A program made the position numbers and the translations under genes. 5,584 bases of DNA from Acidobacteriota bacterium (GTDB lineage Bacteria > Acidobacteriota > Terriglobia > UBA7540): the NCBI GenBank assembly GCA_003171295.1, contig PMYF01000767.1, positions 1-5,584 of the forward strand, written 5' to 3'. This document shows, piece after piece, positions 1 to 4,337 of the stretch; the first letter of the stretch is position 1, and each line of letters begins with the position of its first letter. The notes under the pieces are model-generated. The model worked only from the letters and a program-made list of their open reading frames with translations, had not been told where the DNA came from and did not search any database.

Positions 1-2
1 GC

Positions 3-1088
3 CGCAGCGCCGAGCAGATTGCCCGCGCCGCGGACTCCATCGGCGGGCACCTCGATGCCTTCACCGCCAAGGAGACTACGAACTTCTCGATCAAGGTGCT
101 GGACGAGCACCTGCCCCGGGCCTTTGCCATCCTTGCCGACCTCGTGAAGAACCCGCTTTTTGAGCCCGCGCACATCTCGAACGAAAGCCGGGTCATCCAG
201 GAAGAAATCAAGATGGTCGAGGACACTCCAGATGACCTGGTGCACGAGATCTTTACGCAGACCTACTGGCGCGGCCACGCGCTGGGGCGCCCCATCCTCG
301 GGACGCGCCGCAATGTGGGAAACTTCGATCGCCAGCGGTTGCTTCGCTACTTTCGCCGCCACTACACCCCCAACAACATGCTTATCGCCGCTGCCGGCAA
401 CGTTCAGCACCGGCGCGTGATGGACCTGGCCGCAGAGGAATTTGGCGACCGGCGCGCCGGTCCCCCCCTGGCGAGTGGCCCCGTTCCGGTTGCGCACCCC
501 CACCTTCAGGTGCGGCACAAGAAGGATTTGGAGCAGGTGCACATTTGCCTGGGCGCGCCCGCTTATCCGCAGCCCCATAAGAACCGCTTCCCGGCGTACA
601 TCCTTAATTCCGTGCTGGGCGGCGGCATCAGTTCCCGCCTGTTTCAGAATATTCGCGAGAAGCGCGGCTTGGCTTACGCCGTCTTCTCCAGCCTCAGCAG
701 TTATCACGACACCGGGTGCTTGAGTGTTTATGCGGGTACCGCCGCCGAAAAGGCGCGACAGGTGATTGACCTGGTGCTCGCGGAGTTCTGCGCGCTGAAG
801 GCAAATCCCCTTAGTGAAGAAGAGTTGCAGCGCGCCAAAGACTACTTGAAAGGCAGCCTGCTGCTCAGTTTGGAGTCTTCCACCAGCCGCATGGGAAACG
901 TGGCGCGTCAGGAGATGTACTTCGGCCGCTACATCTCCCAGGACGAAATTGCGCGCCGTGTCGATGCGGTCACTACCGAGCAGGTGCTGGCCGTGGCGCG
1001 AGAGTTTTTCCAGCCTGACCGTCTCGCCATTACCGTGCTGGGACCGCTGACCCGGCTCAAGCTCTCCCCCGCCGACCTCGCCTGCTGA
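3..1088 (+). CDS. M16 family zinc metallopeptidase (pitrilysin / processing-peptidase type), 5' truncated
   Basis: Only the last 361 residues are in the window; the frame is open to the left edge, so the start lies outside. M16 peptidases are zinc endopeptidases that close as a clamshell around short or unfolded peptides. The first visible residues (RSAEQIARAADSIGG, then HLDAFTAKETTNF) are the stretch that normally follows the HxxEH zinc motif, which must lie just upstream of the edge. The third zinc ligand is visible as the second Glu of VIQEEIKM (about visible residue 68). LGRPILGT and YTPNNMLIAAAGN are typical of the catalytic half. The C-terminal half carries GGGISSRLFQNIREKRGLAYAV (about residues 206-227, given here as family landmarks), including the Arg and Tyr used for substrate binding. 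The visible length fits a family total of about 420 residues with roughly 50 missing. A terminator follows the stop directly, so it ends its transcript. Family assignment is secure; the exact substrate is unknown. Confidence 0.95.
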   Translation, partial: RSAEQIARAADSIGGHLDAFTAKETTNFSIKVLDEHLPRAFAILADLVKNPLFEPAHISNESRVIQEEIKMVEDTPDDLVHEIFTQTYWRGHALGRPILGTRRNVGNFDRQRLLRYFRRHYTPNNMLIAAAGNVQHRRVMDLAAEEFGDRRAGPPLASGPVPVAHPHLQVRHKKDLEQVHICLGAPAYPQPHKNRFPAYILNSVLGGGISSRLFQNIREKRGLAYAVFSSLSSYHDTGCLSVYAGTAAEKARQVIDLVLAEFCALKANPLSEEELQRAKDYLKGSLLLSLESSTSRMGNVARQEMYFGRYISQDEIARRVDAVTTEQVLAVAREFFQPDRLAITVLGPLTRLKLSPADLAC

Positions 1089-1100
1089 ACCGCATCCGCG

Positions 1101-1130
1101 CACCCCGCCGAAAAACAGCGGGGGTGTTTT
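1101..1130 (+). terminator. Intrinsic terminator after the M16 peptidase gene
   Basis: Thirteen bases after the stop codon, CACCCCGC (1101-1108) pairs with GCGGGGGTG (1118-1126) with one bulged G, around a 9-base A-rich loop, and is followed by TTTT at 1127-1130. This is the normal form of a Rho-independent terminator. It separates the peptidase gene from the BON-domain gene. Confidence 0.75.
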
Positions 1131-1189
1131 CCCGGCCCTTTGCCCTCCGTCGCCGGCTTCCGCCACTCAGGGTTTTCTACCTTGCGTCG

Positions 1190-1198
1190 TGCTAAACT
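1190..1198 (+). promoter_or_regulatory. Possible extended -10 promoter for the BON-domain gene
   Basis: TGCTAAACT at 1190-1198 fits an extended -10 element (TGnTAnnnT). No good -35 hexamer is seen about 17 bases upstream. It lies after the terminator of the previous gene and would give a leader of about 60 bases, so the position is sensible, but the motif is short and could occur by chance. Confidence 0.35.
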
Positions 1199-1206
1199 AT
1201 TGCCAT

Positions 1207-1225
1207 CCGGGATATATCGTCCCGG
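1207..1225 (+). repeat. Inverted repeat in the leader of the BON-domain gene
   Basis: CCGGGA (1207-1212) and TCCCGG (1220-1225) are perfect 6-base arms around TATATCG. The repeat sits just downstream of the presumed -10 element, so it could be an operator in DNA or a 5' hairpin in the mRNA. Sequence alone does not decide which. Confidence 0.4.
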
Positions 1226-1254
1226 CTTGTTCCCAGGCGGCCCCAATCCGAATT

Positions 1255-1260
1255 GGAGGT
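1255..1260 (+). promoter_or_regulatory. Ribosome binding site that fixes the BON gene start
   Basis: GGAGGT with a 6-base spacer to ATG 1267. A small inverted repeat, CCAAT (1243-1247) with ATTGG (1252-1256), covers its first two G residues, so a weak hairpin could partly mask the site. Confidence 0.8.
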
Positions 1261-1266
1261 GTGCAG

Positions 1267-1803
1267 ATGCGCAGCAAATTTCTGGTGCTTGCGATTTTCG
1301 TGGCTACGTCCTTTCTCTCTGCCCAGACTCAGCGTGAGGTGCCGGCGCGGTCGGTCGAGCGTATTCAAAAGGAAGTACGGCATGAGCTTCTGATGCTTCC
1401 CTACTTCGATGTTTTCGACGATATCAAGTTTTCGGTGGCAGGTTACGAAGTGACCCTGGTGGGGCAGGTTACGAATCCGACGCTCAGGCGGGACGCCGAA
1501 AACGTTGTCAAGCACATCGAGGGCGTGGAAAAGGTCGTGAACCAGATCGAGGTGCTCCCGACCTCGAGCATGGATGATGGCCTGCGCTTGCAGCTCTATC
1601 ATGCCATTTATGGTTTTTCAGCGATGGAAAAGTACGCCATGCCCGTCGTCAAGCCCATCCGGATTATCGTGAAGAATGGGCACGTCACACTGGAGGGTGT
1701 GGTGGATAGCGAGAACGACAAGAACCTGGCGAACATTCGCGCCAACGGGGTTTCCGGAGTTTTTTCCGTTACGAATAATCTGGCGGTCGCCAAATCCAAG
1801 TAG
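1267..1803 (+). CDS. Secreted protein with two BON domains (OsmY-like)
   Basis: A 178-residue protein. ATG at 1267 is chosen because GGAGGT (1255-1260) lies six bases upstream and because the protein then begins with a clean signal peptide: MRSK, a hydrophobic stretch FLVLAIFVATSFL, and likely cleavage at SA|Q after residue 19. Two BON (OsmY/nodulation) modules follow. The first, about residues 32-97, has the predicted helix RIQKEVRHEL, strands around VTLVGQVTN, and the closing GVEKVVNQIEV. The second, about 105-173, has VTLEGVVDSENDKNLANI and GVFSVTNNLAV. BON domains are small alpha-beta modules of exported proteins thought to bind phospholipid or other envelope components; no catalytic residues are expected. 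The likely place is the periplasm, with a role in envelope maintenance or stress. It appears to be a single-gene unit between a terminator upstream and a convergent gene downstream. An in-frame GTG at 1189 would extend it, but has no Shine-Dalgarno and would bury the signal peptide. Confidence 0.9.
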   Translation: MRSKFLVLAIFVATSFLSAQTQREVPARSVERIQKEVRHELLMLPYFDVFDDIKFSVAGYEVTLVGQVTNPTLRRDAENVVKHIEGVEKVVNQIEVLPTSSMDDGLRLQLYHAIYGFSAMEKYAMPVVKPIRIIVKNGHVTLEGVVDSENDKNLANIRANGVSGVFSVTNNLAVAKSK

Positions 1804-1841
1804 CGCTGCTGCCAGGCCGGGCAGTCGCCTCTCCAGGCGCT
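1802..1841 (+). terminator. Weak hairpin immediately after the BON gene, possible terminator
   Basis: AGCGC (1802-1806, overlapping the stop codon) can pair with GCGCT (1837-1841), enclosing a second stem CTGCC (1809-1813) / GGCAG (1820-1824). It is followed only by GTTTG, not by a proper T-run, so it may be a weak or Rho-assisted terminator or simply GC-rich sequence. Confidence 0.25.
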
Positions 1842-1865
1842 GTTTGAATGTGAGAAGCCTGCAGG

Positions 1866-1919
1866 CGCGGGCGGGCAGCCGCGGCGGAAGGCGCTGAAGC
1901 TGTGCCTGCCTCGCCCGCG
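1866..1919. repeat. Long GC-rich inverted repeat between convergent genes
   Basis: CGCGGGCGGGCAG (1866-1878) pairs with CTGCC-T-CGCCCGCG (1906-1919) with a single bulged T; the loop is 27 bases. No T-run follows on the + strand. It could act as a 3' stabilising stem of the BON mRNA or as a terminator working without a U-tract. Confidence 0.45.
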
Positions 1920-1977
1920 GCGGCTCCGTGTGCAGACTATCCTGGGTTCTTTCTCTGCGGGATGGCTTGAAATACAA

Positions 1978-2008
1978 CAGCCCCGGAAGGCATGTGCTGC
2001 CGGGGCTG
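1978..2008 (-). terminator. Probable terminator of the PEP-CTERM gene (minus strand)
   Basis: CAGCCCCGG (1978-1986) and CCGGGGCTG (2000-2008) form a perfect 9-base stem with a 13-base loop. On the minus strand the stem is followed by TTGTATTTC, a moderately T-rich tail, so termination in that direction is more likely than on the + strand, where CGTCTTGCA follows. It lies about 90 bases past the stop of the minus-strand gene. It may work on both strands. Confidence 0.5.
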
Positions 2009-2096
2009 CGTCTTGCACAACTCTATGGTGGACGGGTCAACCCGCGCCTCGCACCTTATTACCCGCCATGTTCTTACGCCGTCAGCCAATCAAGAA

Positions 2097-2756
2097 TTAG
2101 TGGCTCGTTCTGCGGCGCCGTCCCACCAAGAAGAGCAGTCCAGTGCCGAGCAAGGTCAGAGTGCCGGGCTCCGGCGCAGAGGTGGTGCCCAGGATCTGGA
2201 ACGAGTCGGAATTCGAGCCGGGGAATAGGTTATCTTTCACGGGGCCGAAGGAGCTCTCGTAGGCGGTGGACGGCCCGTTGTTGATGTCCCAGTAGAGCGC
2301 ACTGCTGTTGGCCGTGGTCGCGTTCTGCAACACAAGGTAGTACGTGCCGGCTCCCAGGTTGTAGTTGCCCCCACTAACACTCTCCTCGTCAAGATCATAG
2401 CCAGAGGAATTCGTCTTGAGGAACGTGTTGGTCAGGTTGATGGTTCCGGAATCCAGGACCGTAAACGAGCTGAATGGAGTGCCGGTCCCGATCTCGAAAT
2501 CCACAGTCTTCGGCACGTCACCTGAATTCGCCCATACCCAAAAGTTCAGTCCCGTCAGGGTGGAAGCCCCCGACAACGTGAAGGAGTCAGCAACAGCGTA
2601 CCCGGAGTTGATAGTCCAAGCGGATAAGGTTCCGTCCAACGGACCGTTGTCATAGAGAACATCAGTAGCCGATGCTGGAACAGCGAACATGGCCATCATG
2701 ACGGTAAATAGGATGATGCCGCGAACACGCCCAGGCATGTAAGTGCGAAAAACCAT
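2097..2756 (-). CDS. PEP-CTERM sorting-domain exoprotein
   Basis: A 219-residue protein. It starts with a signal peptide: basic region MVFRTYMPGRVRG, hydrophobic IILFTVMMAMFAV, and likely cleavage at ASA|T after residue 30. The mature part is poor in Lys, rich in Gly/Ser/Thr/Asn, and reads as alternating beta strands (for example LYDNGPLDGT, WTINSGYAVADSFTLSG, YYLVLQNATT, YWDINNGPSTAYESS). This pattern resembles a recurrent family of PEP-CTERM proteins; that resemblance is from memory. The C-terminal 26 residues are a complete PEP-CTERM tail: APEPG (from residue 194), hydrophobic TLTLLGTGLLFLVG, then RRRRTSH. Such proteins are exported by Sec, processed near PEP by an exosortase in the inner membrane, and released to the surface or extracellular matrix. 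No exosortase or polysaccharide gene is in the window. ATG at 2756 is chosen because GGAGGT (2769-2764) lies seven bases upstream. An open frame continues to 2879 but crosses the presumed sigma-54 promoter and would spoil the signal peptide. Its specific function is unknown. Confidence 0.93.
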   Translation of the reverse strand: MVFRTYMPGRVRGIILFTVMMAMFAVPASATDVLYDNGPLDGTLSAWTINSGYAVADSFTLSGASTLTGLNFWVWANSGDVPKTVDFEIGTGTPFSSFTVLDSGTINLTNTFLKTNSSGYDLDEESVSGGNYNLGAGTYYLVLQNATTANSSALYWDINNGPSTAYESSFGPVKDNLFPGSNSDSFQILGTTSAPEPGTLTLLGTGLLFLVGRRRRTSH

Positions 2757-2763
2757 AGTAAAG

Positions 2764-2769
2764 ACCTCC
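2764..2769 (-). promoter_or_regulatory. Ribosome binding site that fixes the PEP-CTERM gene start
   Basis: On the minus strand GGAGGT is followed by CTTTACT and ATG at 2756, a 7-base spacer. This is the strongest start signal in the frame and argues against the upstream ATGs at 2879 and 2813. Confidence 0.85.
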
Positions 2770-2801
2770 CATAAGCGTAGTATTGACCGGCGCAGAAAAA
2801 G

Positions 2802-2819
2802 AGCAGGTTTCATGCCAAA
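2802..2819 (-). promoter_or_regulatory. Sigma-54 (RpoN) -24/-12 promoter of the PEP-CTERM gene
   Basis: The minus strand reads TTTGGCATGAAACCTGCT. It matches the known consensus YTGGCACGRNNNTTGCW at nearly every fixed position: GG (2816-2815) and GC (2804-2803) are separated by exactly ten bases, with two mismatches (T for C after GGCA, C for T before TGC). The start of transcription would fall near 2791, giving a leader of about 35 bases that contains the ribosome binding site. PEP-CTERM systems are known often to carry a PrsK/PrsR two-component pair, whose PrsR is a sigma-54 activator, so the motif fits the gene. The match is seen; activity is inferred. Confidence 0.7.
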
Positions 2820-2835
2820 CTCCGCGCCTTGCTCG

Positions 2836-2856
2836 TGAAACTTGGAGTCGGTTTCA
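2836..2856. promoter_or_regulatory. Perfect inverted repeat upstream of the sigma-54 promoter
   Basis: TGAAAC (2836-2841) and GTTTCA (2851-2856) are perfect 6-base arms with a 9-base spacer. The centre lies about 55 bases upstream of the predicted start near 2791. The half-site GTTTCA occurs again inside the -24/-12 element (2807-2812). It is a candidate regulator-binding site, perhaps for a sigma-54 activator or a repressor. Confidence 0.4.
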
Positions 2857-2863
2857 GGGCGAT

Positions 2864-2890
2864 GTAAGCCATTGAACATAAATGGATTAC
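2864..2890. promoter_or_regulatory. Candidate upstream activator site (imperfect inverted repeat)
   Basis: GTAAGCCAT (2864-2872) and ATGGATTAC (2882-2890) are 9-base arms with one mismatch and a 9-base spacer. The centre is about 86 bases upstream of the predicted sigma-54 transcription start, the usual distance for an enhancer-binding protein such as PrsR. Binding by a particular protein is inference only. Confidence 0.5.
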
Positions 2891-3000
2891 GTCTAATTTG
2901 CCGGCCTATGGGGTATAGTTTCGGCGCCGATTACGGCGAGCATTAGAGTTGATCGAAGTGGAAGTTGCTGCCTGATTTGTGCAAAATCTTGCGACACCCA

Positions 3001-3025
3001 CCGCAGCAGGGCAGAGCCGCTGCGG
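3001..3025. repeat. Perfect GC-rich inverted repeat in the divergent intergenic region
   Basis: CCGCAGC (3001-3007) and GCTGCGG (3019-3025) form a 7-base stem with an 11-base loop. No T-run follows on either strand close by, so it is not a standard terminator. It lies upstream of the presumed promoter at 3102. Confidence 0.35.
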
Positions 3026-3101
3026 CGGTTTCACTCAGGGCTTCGCGCCTCATTATGCTCCTGCCGCGCGTTTTGCTTTTCCGATTCTCCTCGAACCGTC
3101 C

Positions 3102-3107
3102 TATAAT
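3102..3107 (+). promoter_or_regulatory. Perfect -10 hexamer, probable promoter of the WalJ-like gene
   Basis: TATAAT at 3102-3107 is an exact sigma-70-type -10 box in otherwise GC-rich DNA. A -35 element is poor: TTCCGA at 3079-3084 has the right 17-base spacing but only three consensus bases. Transcription would start near 3114, leaving a leader of about 157 bases. Confidence 0.5.
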
Positions 3108-3240
3108 CGGTCTTAACTCCGGTGGGCGAGAATCGAAACTTGAAGCACACAAACATCGAGGCGCGACACAGGGATTTCCATACGGGAGGCGCCGCCTCTG
3201 CTCCTACCTGTTCCTTCTTGCTCGTTACTTGCCGCTCGTC

Positions 3241-3266
3241 CCTGGGCATGGCCTTTCCCCAGGAGG
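3241..3266 (+). promoter_or_regulatory. Ribosome binding site of the WalJ-like gene, possibly masked by a hairpin
   Basis: AGGAGG (3261-3266) lies four bases before GTG 3271 and fixes the start. CCTGGG (3241-3246) is exactly complementary to CCCAGG (3258-3263), so a 6-base stem with an 11-base loop would cover the first half of the Shine-Dalgarno. CTCCT at 3201-3205 is a competing complement. Control of translation initiation is possible but unproven. Confidence 0.5.
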
Positions 3267-3270
3267 TCGC

Positions 3271-4053
3271 GTGAGTCTGCGCGTCTGCGTCCTGGGCAGT
3301 GGCAGCAAGGGCAACGCGACGCTGGTTGCGACGGAAAAGACTCGCCTGCTGGTTGATGCGGGCCTGAGCCGCCGCGAGACCTTCGCGCGCCTCGCCGCGG
3401 TGGGCGAGCGCGCCGGCGACTTTGGCGCTATTCTGATTTCCCACGAGCACATGGACCACGTGAACGGCCTGCGGGTTTTGGCTTCCGACCTGAAGGTTCC
3501 CATTTATGCCACCCAGCTCACGCGCCAGGTGATCCCGTGGCGCCCGAAGGCCGGCCTCTTCGAGCTCATCACCCCGGGTGAGAAGTTTCCGGTGGGCGAT
3601 ATCGAAGTCACACCCTTTTCCATTCCACACGACGCCATCGATCCGGTGGCTTTCACGCTGGAGTCGCAGGGCATCAAAATCGGCGTGGTCACCGATCTAG
3701 GTTATGTCCACGAAGTTGTGAAGCAACGCGTGAAGGGTTGTCACTGCCTAATCTTCGAATCCAATCATGATCTGGACATGCTCAAGGTCGGGCCGTACCC
3801 CTGGCACGTCAAGCAGAGGGTCATGAGCCGCCACGGCCACCTCTCGAACCTCGCGACGGCGGATTTTCTCACCGCGGACTTTGATGGCGCGGCCCAAGTC
3901 CTCGTCCTCGCCCACCTGAGCGAGACCAACAATCATCCCGAAATCGCCCGCCTCACCGCCGAGCAGGCGCTCGCTCAGCGCCCCGGCGGCGAGCGAGCCG
4001 TGCTGCACCTCGCCAGTCAAACTTCCCCCACGCAGGTATTCCATTTCGGGTAG
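3271..4053 (+). CDS. WalJ/YycJ-type metallo-beta-lactamase-fold hydrolase
   Basis: A 260-residue cytosolic metal-dependent hydrolase. The N-terminus VCVLGSGSKGNATLV is the hallmark of the YycJ/WalJ/VicX branch. The zinc motif HEHMDH is at residues 58-63, with further family positions IPHDA (His120), the metal-bridging Asp in VVTDLG (Asp142), FESNHD (163-167), RHGHLSN (187-193) and AHLSETNNHPE (His215). All expected ligands are present, so the enzyme should be active. In Bacillus and Streptococcus relatives, this protein sits in the WalRK operon and has been linked to nuclease or DNA-repair activity; no walRK genes are here, and the substrate remains uncertain. The length matches family members of about 260 residues. 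GTG 3271 is chosen because of AGGAGG four bases upstream and because the family motif begins at once; the frame is open back to 2965, but that stretch crosses a TATAAT. The next good gene is purB, 284 bases downstream, separated by a possible terminator. Confidence 0.93.
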   Translation: MSLRVCVLGSGSKGNATLVATEKTRLLVDAGLSRRETFARLAAVGERAGDFGAILISHEHMDHVNGLRVLASDLKVPIYATQLTRQVIPWRPKAGLFELITPGEKFPVGDIEVTPFSIPHDAIDPVAFTLESQGIKIGVVTDLGYVHEVVKQRVKGCHCLIFESNHDLDMLKVGPYPWHVKQRVMSRHGHLSNLATADFLTADFDGAAQVLVLAHLSETNNHPEIARLTAEQALAQRPGGERAVLHLASQTSPTQVFHFG

Positions 4054-4078
4054 TACCAGGGGCGCTTTTTTGTGGTAC
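4053..4078 (+). repeat. Inverted repeat with T6 tract at the end of the WalJ-like gene
   Basis: GTACCA (4053-4058, starting on the last base of the stop codon) and TGGTAC (4073-4078) are perfect arms. The loop contains GCGC followed by six T residues. The T-run lies inside the loop rather than after the stem, so it is not a standard terminator; a weaker stem GGTATT (4036-4041) / AGTACC (4052-4057) ends eight bases before the T-run and might serve instead. Confidence 0.3.
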
Positions 4079-4135
4079 AAGTTCGCCCTGCAAAATCCCT
4101 CGCGCCTGCCACAGGGATCCTGCTCCACTTTCCCG

Positions 4136-4142
4136 AGGAGGT
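4136..4142 (+). promoter_or_regulatory. Strong Shine-Dalgarno upstream of a very short ORF
   Basis: AGGAGGT lies nine bases before ATG 4152. No long gene starts here, so this strong site is otherwise unexplained; it is the main support for the micropeptide at 4152-4217. A GTG at 4145 is too close (two bases) to use it well. Confidence 0.5.
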
Positions 4143-4151
4143 CTGTGCCGG

Positions 4152-4217
4152 ATGTACGAAGCCTTCCTGGTTGGGCTCCTGATTTCTGCTCTCATCGGCT
4201 TGGCCACTGGCGCCTGA
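4152..4217 (+). CDS. Possible 21-residue membrane micropeptide
   Basis: A small open frame of 21 sense codons ending in TGA. The product begins MYEAF and then has one hydrophobic segment (residues 5-18, FLVGLLISALIGLA) ending in GLATGA, with a GxxxG-type spacing at Gly16-Gly20 that could favour helix packing. It has no basic residue and one acidic residue (Glu3). A single transmembrane helix is predicted by eye. Support is the AGGAGGT nine bases upstream and the clearly membrane-like composition; neither proves translation. It would be transcribed with the WalJ-like gene, 98 bases upstream, and a terminator-like hairpin follows 19 bases after its stop. It is not recognised as any known family; alternatives are a decayed start of a larger membrane protein or a leader peptide for purB. 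Confidence 0.4.
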   Translation: MYEAFLVGLLISALIGLATGA

Positions 4218-4236
4218 CGTCTGCTCCCCGGACACC

Positions 4237-4256
4237 AGACCCCAGGGTCTTTCTTG
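4237..4256 (+). terminator. Terminator-like hairpin between the micropeptide and purB
   Basis: AGACC (4237-4241) and GGTCT (4246-4250) pair around CCAG, followed by TTCTTG. The stem is short but the order (stem, then T-rich tail) is right for a weak intrinsic terminator. It would end the hydrolase transcript before purB. Confidence 0.35.
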
Positions 4257-4265
4257 TGGTAGGAT
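4257..4265 (+). promoter_or_regulatory. Possible extended -10 promoter for purB
   Basis: TGGTAGGAT at 4257-4265 fits TGnTAnnAT, right after the terminator-like hairpin and 72 bases before the purB ATG. No -35 box is seen at the proper spacing. Low confidence. Confidence 0.25.
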
Positions 4266-4306
4266 GCTGGCTGCGATTCTCCGCCCAGGCAGGGGGCCAA
4301 TCGCGA

Positions 4307-4323
4307 ATCCAAAATCCAAAATC
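4307..4323. repeat. Short tandem repeat just upstream of purB
   Basis: Two full copies and a partial third copy of the 7-base unit ATCCAAA (4307-4313, 4314-4320, 4321-4323). It makes an A-rich, unstructured patch 14 bases before the start codon, where a Shine-Dalgarno is otherwise lacking. It could be a length-variable site or simply aid ribosome access. Confidence 0.5.
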
Positions 4324-4337
4324 GGAAAACCCAAGCC

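Larger units (their letters stand above)
1804..2096. other. Convergent intergenic region rich in inverted repeats
   Basis: No credible gene is seen here. Open frames crossing it lack Shine-Dalgarno sites and read as Arg/Pro-rich composition products. The region is dominated by GC-rich inverted repeats, including a 13-pair stem with one bulge (1866-1878 with 1906-1919), the stem at 1978-2008, and CGGGT-CA-ACCCG at 2033-2044. The ends of two converging genes would explain terminators, but the number of stems is more than two genes need. Confidence 0.6.
2757..3270. other. Divergent intergenic region between the PEP-CTERM and WalJ-like genes
   Basis: No convincing gene is seen in these 514 bases. 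An open frame from 2965 runs into the hydrolase gene, but its first 102 codons look non-coding and cross the presumed promoter. The left part (2757-2890) holds the control region of the minus-strand gene. The right part (about 3100-3270) holds a TATAAT and a long leader for the plus-strand gene. Between them are two hairpins of unknown role: CGCCG-ATTA-CGGCG at 2925-2938 and CCGCAGC / GCTGCGG at 3001-3025. Confidence 0.6.

Noticed and set aside
2025..2062. tRNA-like 3' end on the minus strand (GCGGGTTGACCCG near CCACCA)
   Set aside because: The T-loop is too short, and no acceptor, D or anticodon arm can be folded from the adjoining sequence. It is better described as a short palindrome.
1928..2284. 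118-codon plus-strand open frame
   Set aside because: It overlaps the secure PEP-CTERM gene antisense, spans the terminator stem, has no Shine-Dalgarno, and its translation is rich in Arg, Ser and Cys without recognisable motifs.
2757..2879. Upstream extension of the PEP-CTERM gene to ATG 2879 or 2813
   Set aside because: It would place about 40 residues before the signal peptide and overlap the sigma-54 promoter; the good ribosome binding site serves ATG 2756.
2872..2897. Plus-strand sigma-70 promoter TTGAAC / TCTAAT
   Set aside because: The spacer is 14 bases, too short, and the position lies within the presumed activator site of the minus-strand gene.
2965..3270. In-frame upstream extension of the WalJ-like gene to 2965
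   Set aside because: The extra 102 codons resemble no family member, cross a perfect TATAAT, and the true family N-terminus begins just after GTG 3271 with a strong Shine-Dalgarno.
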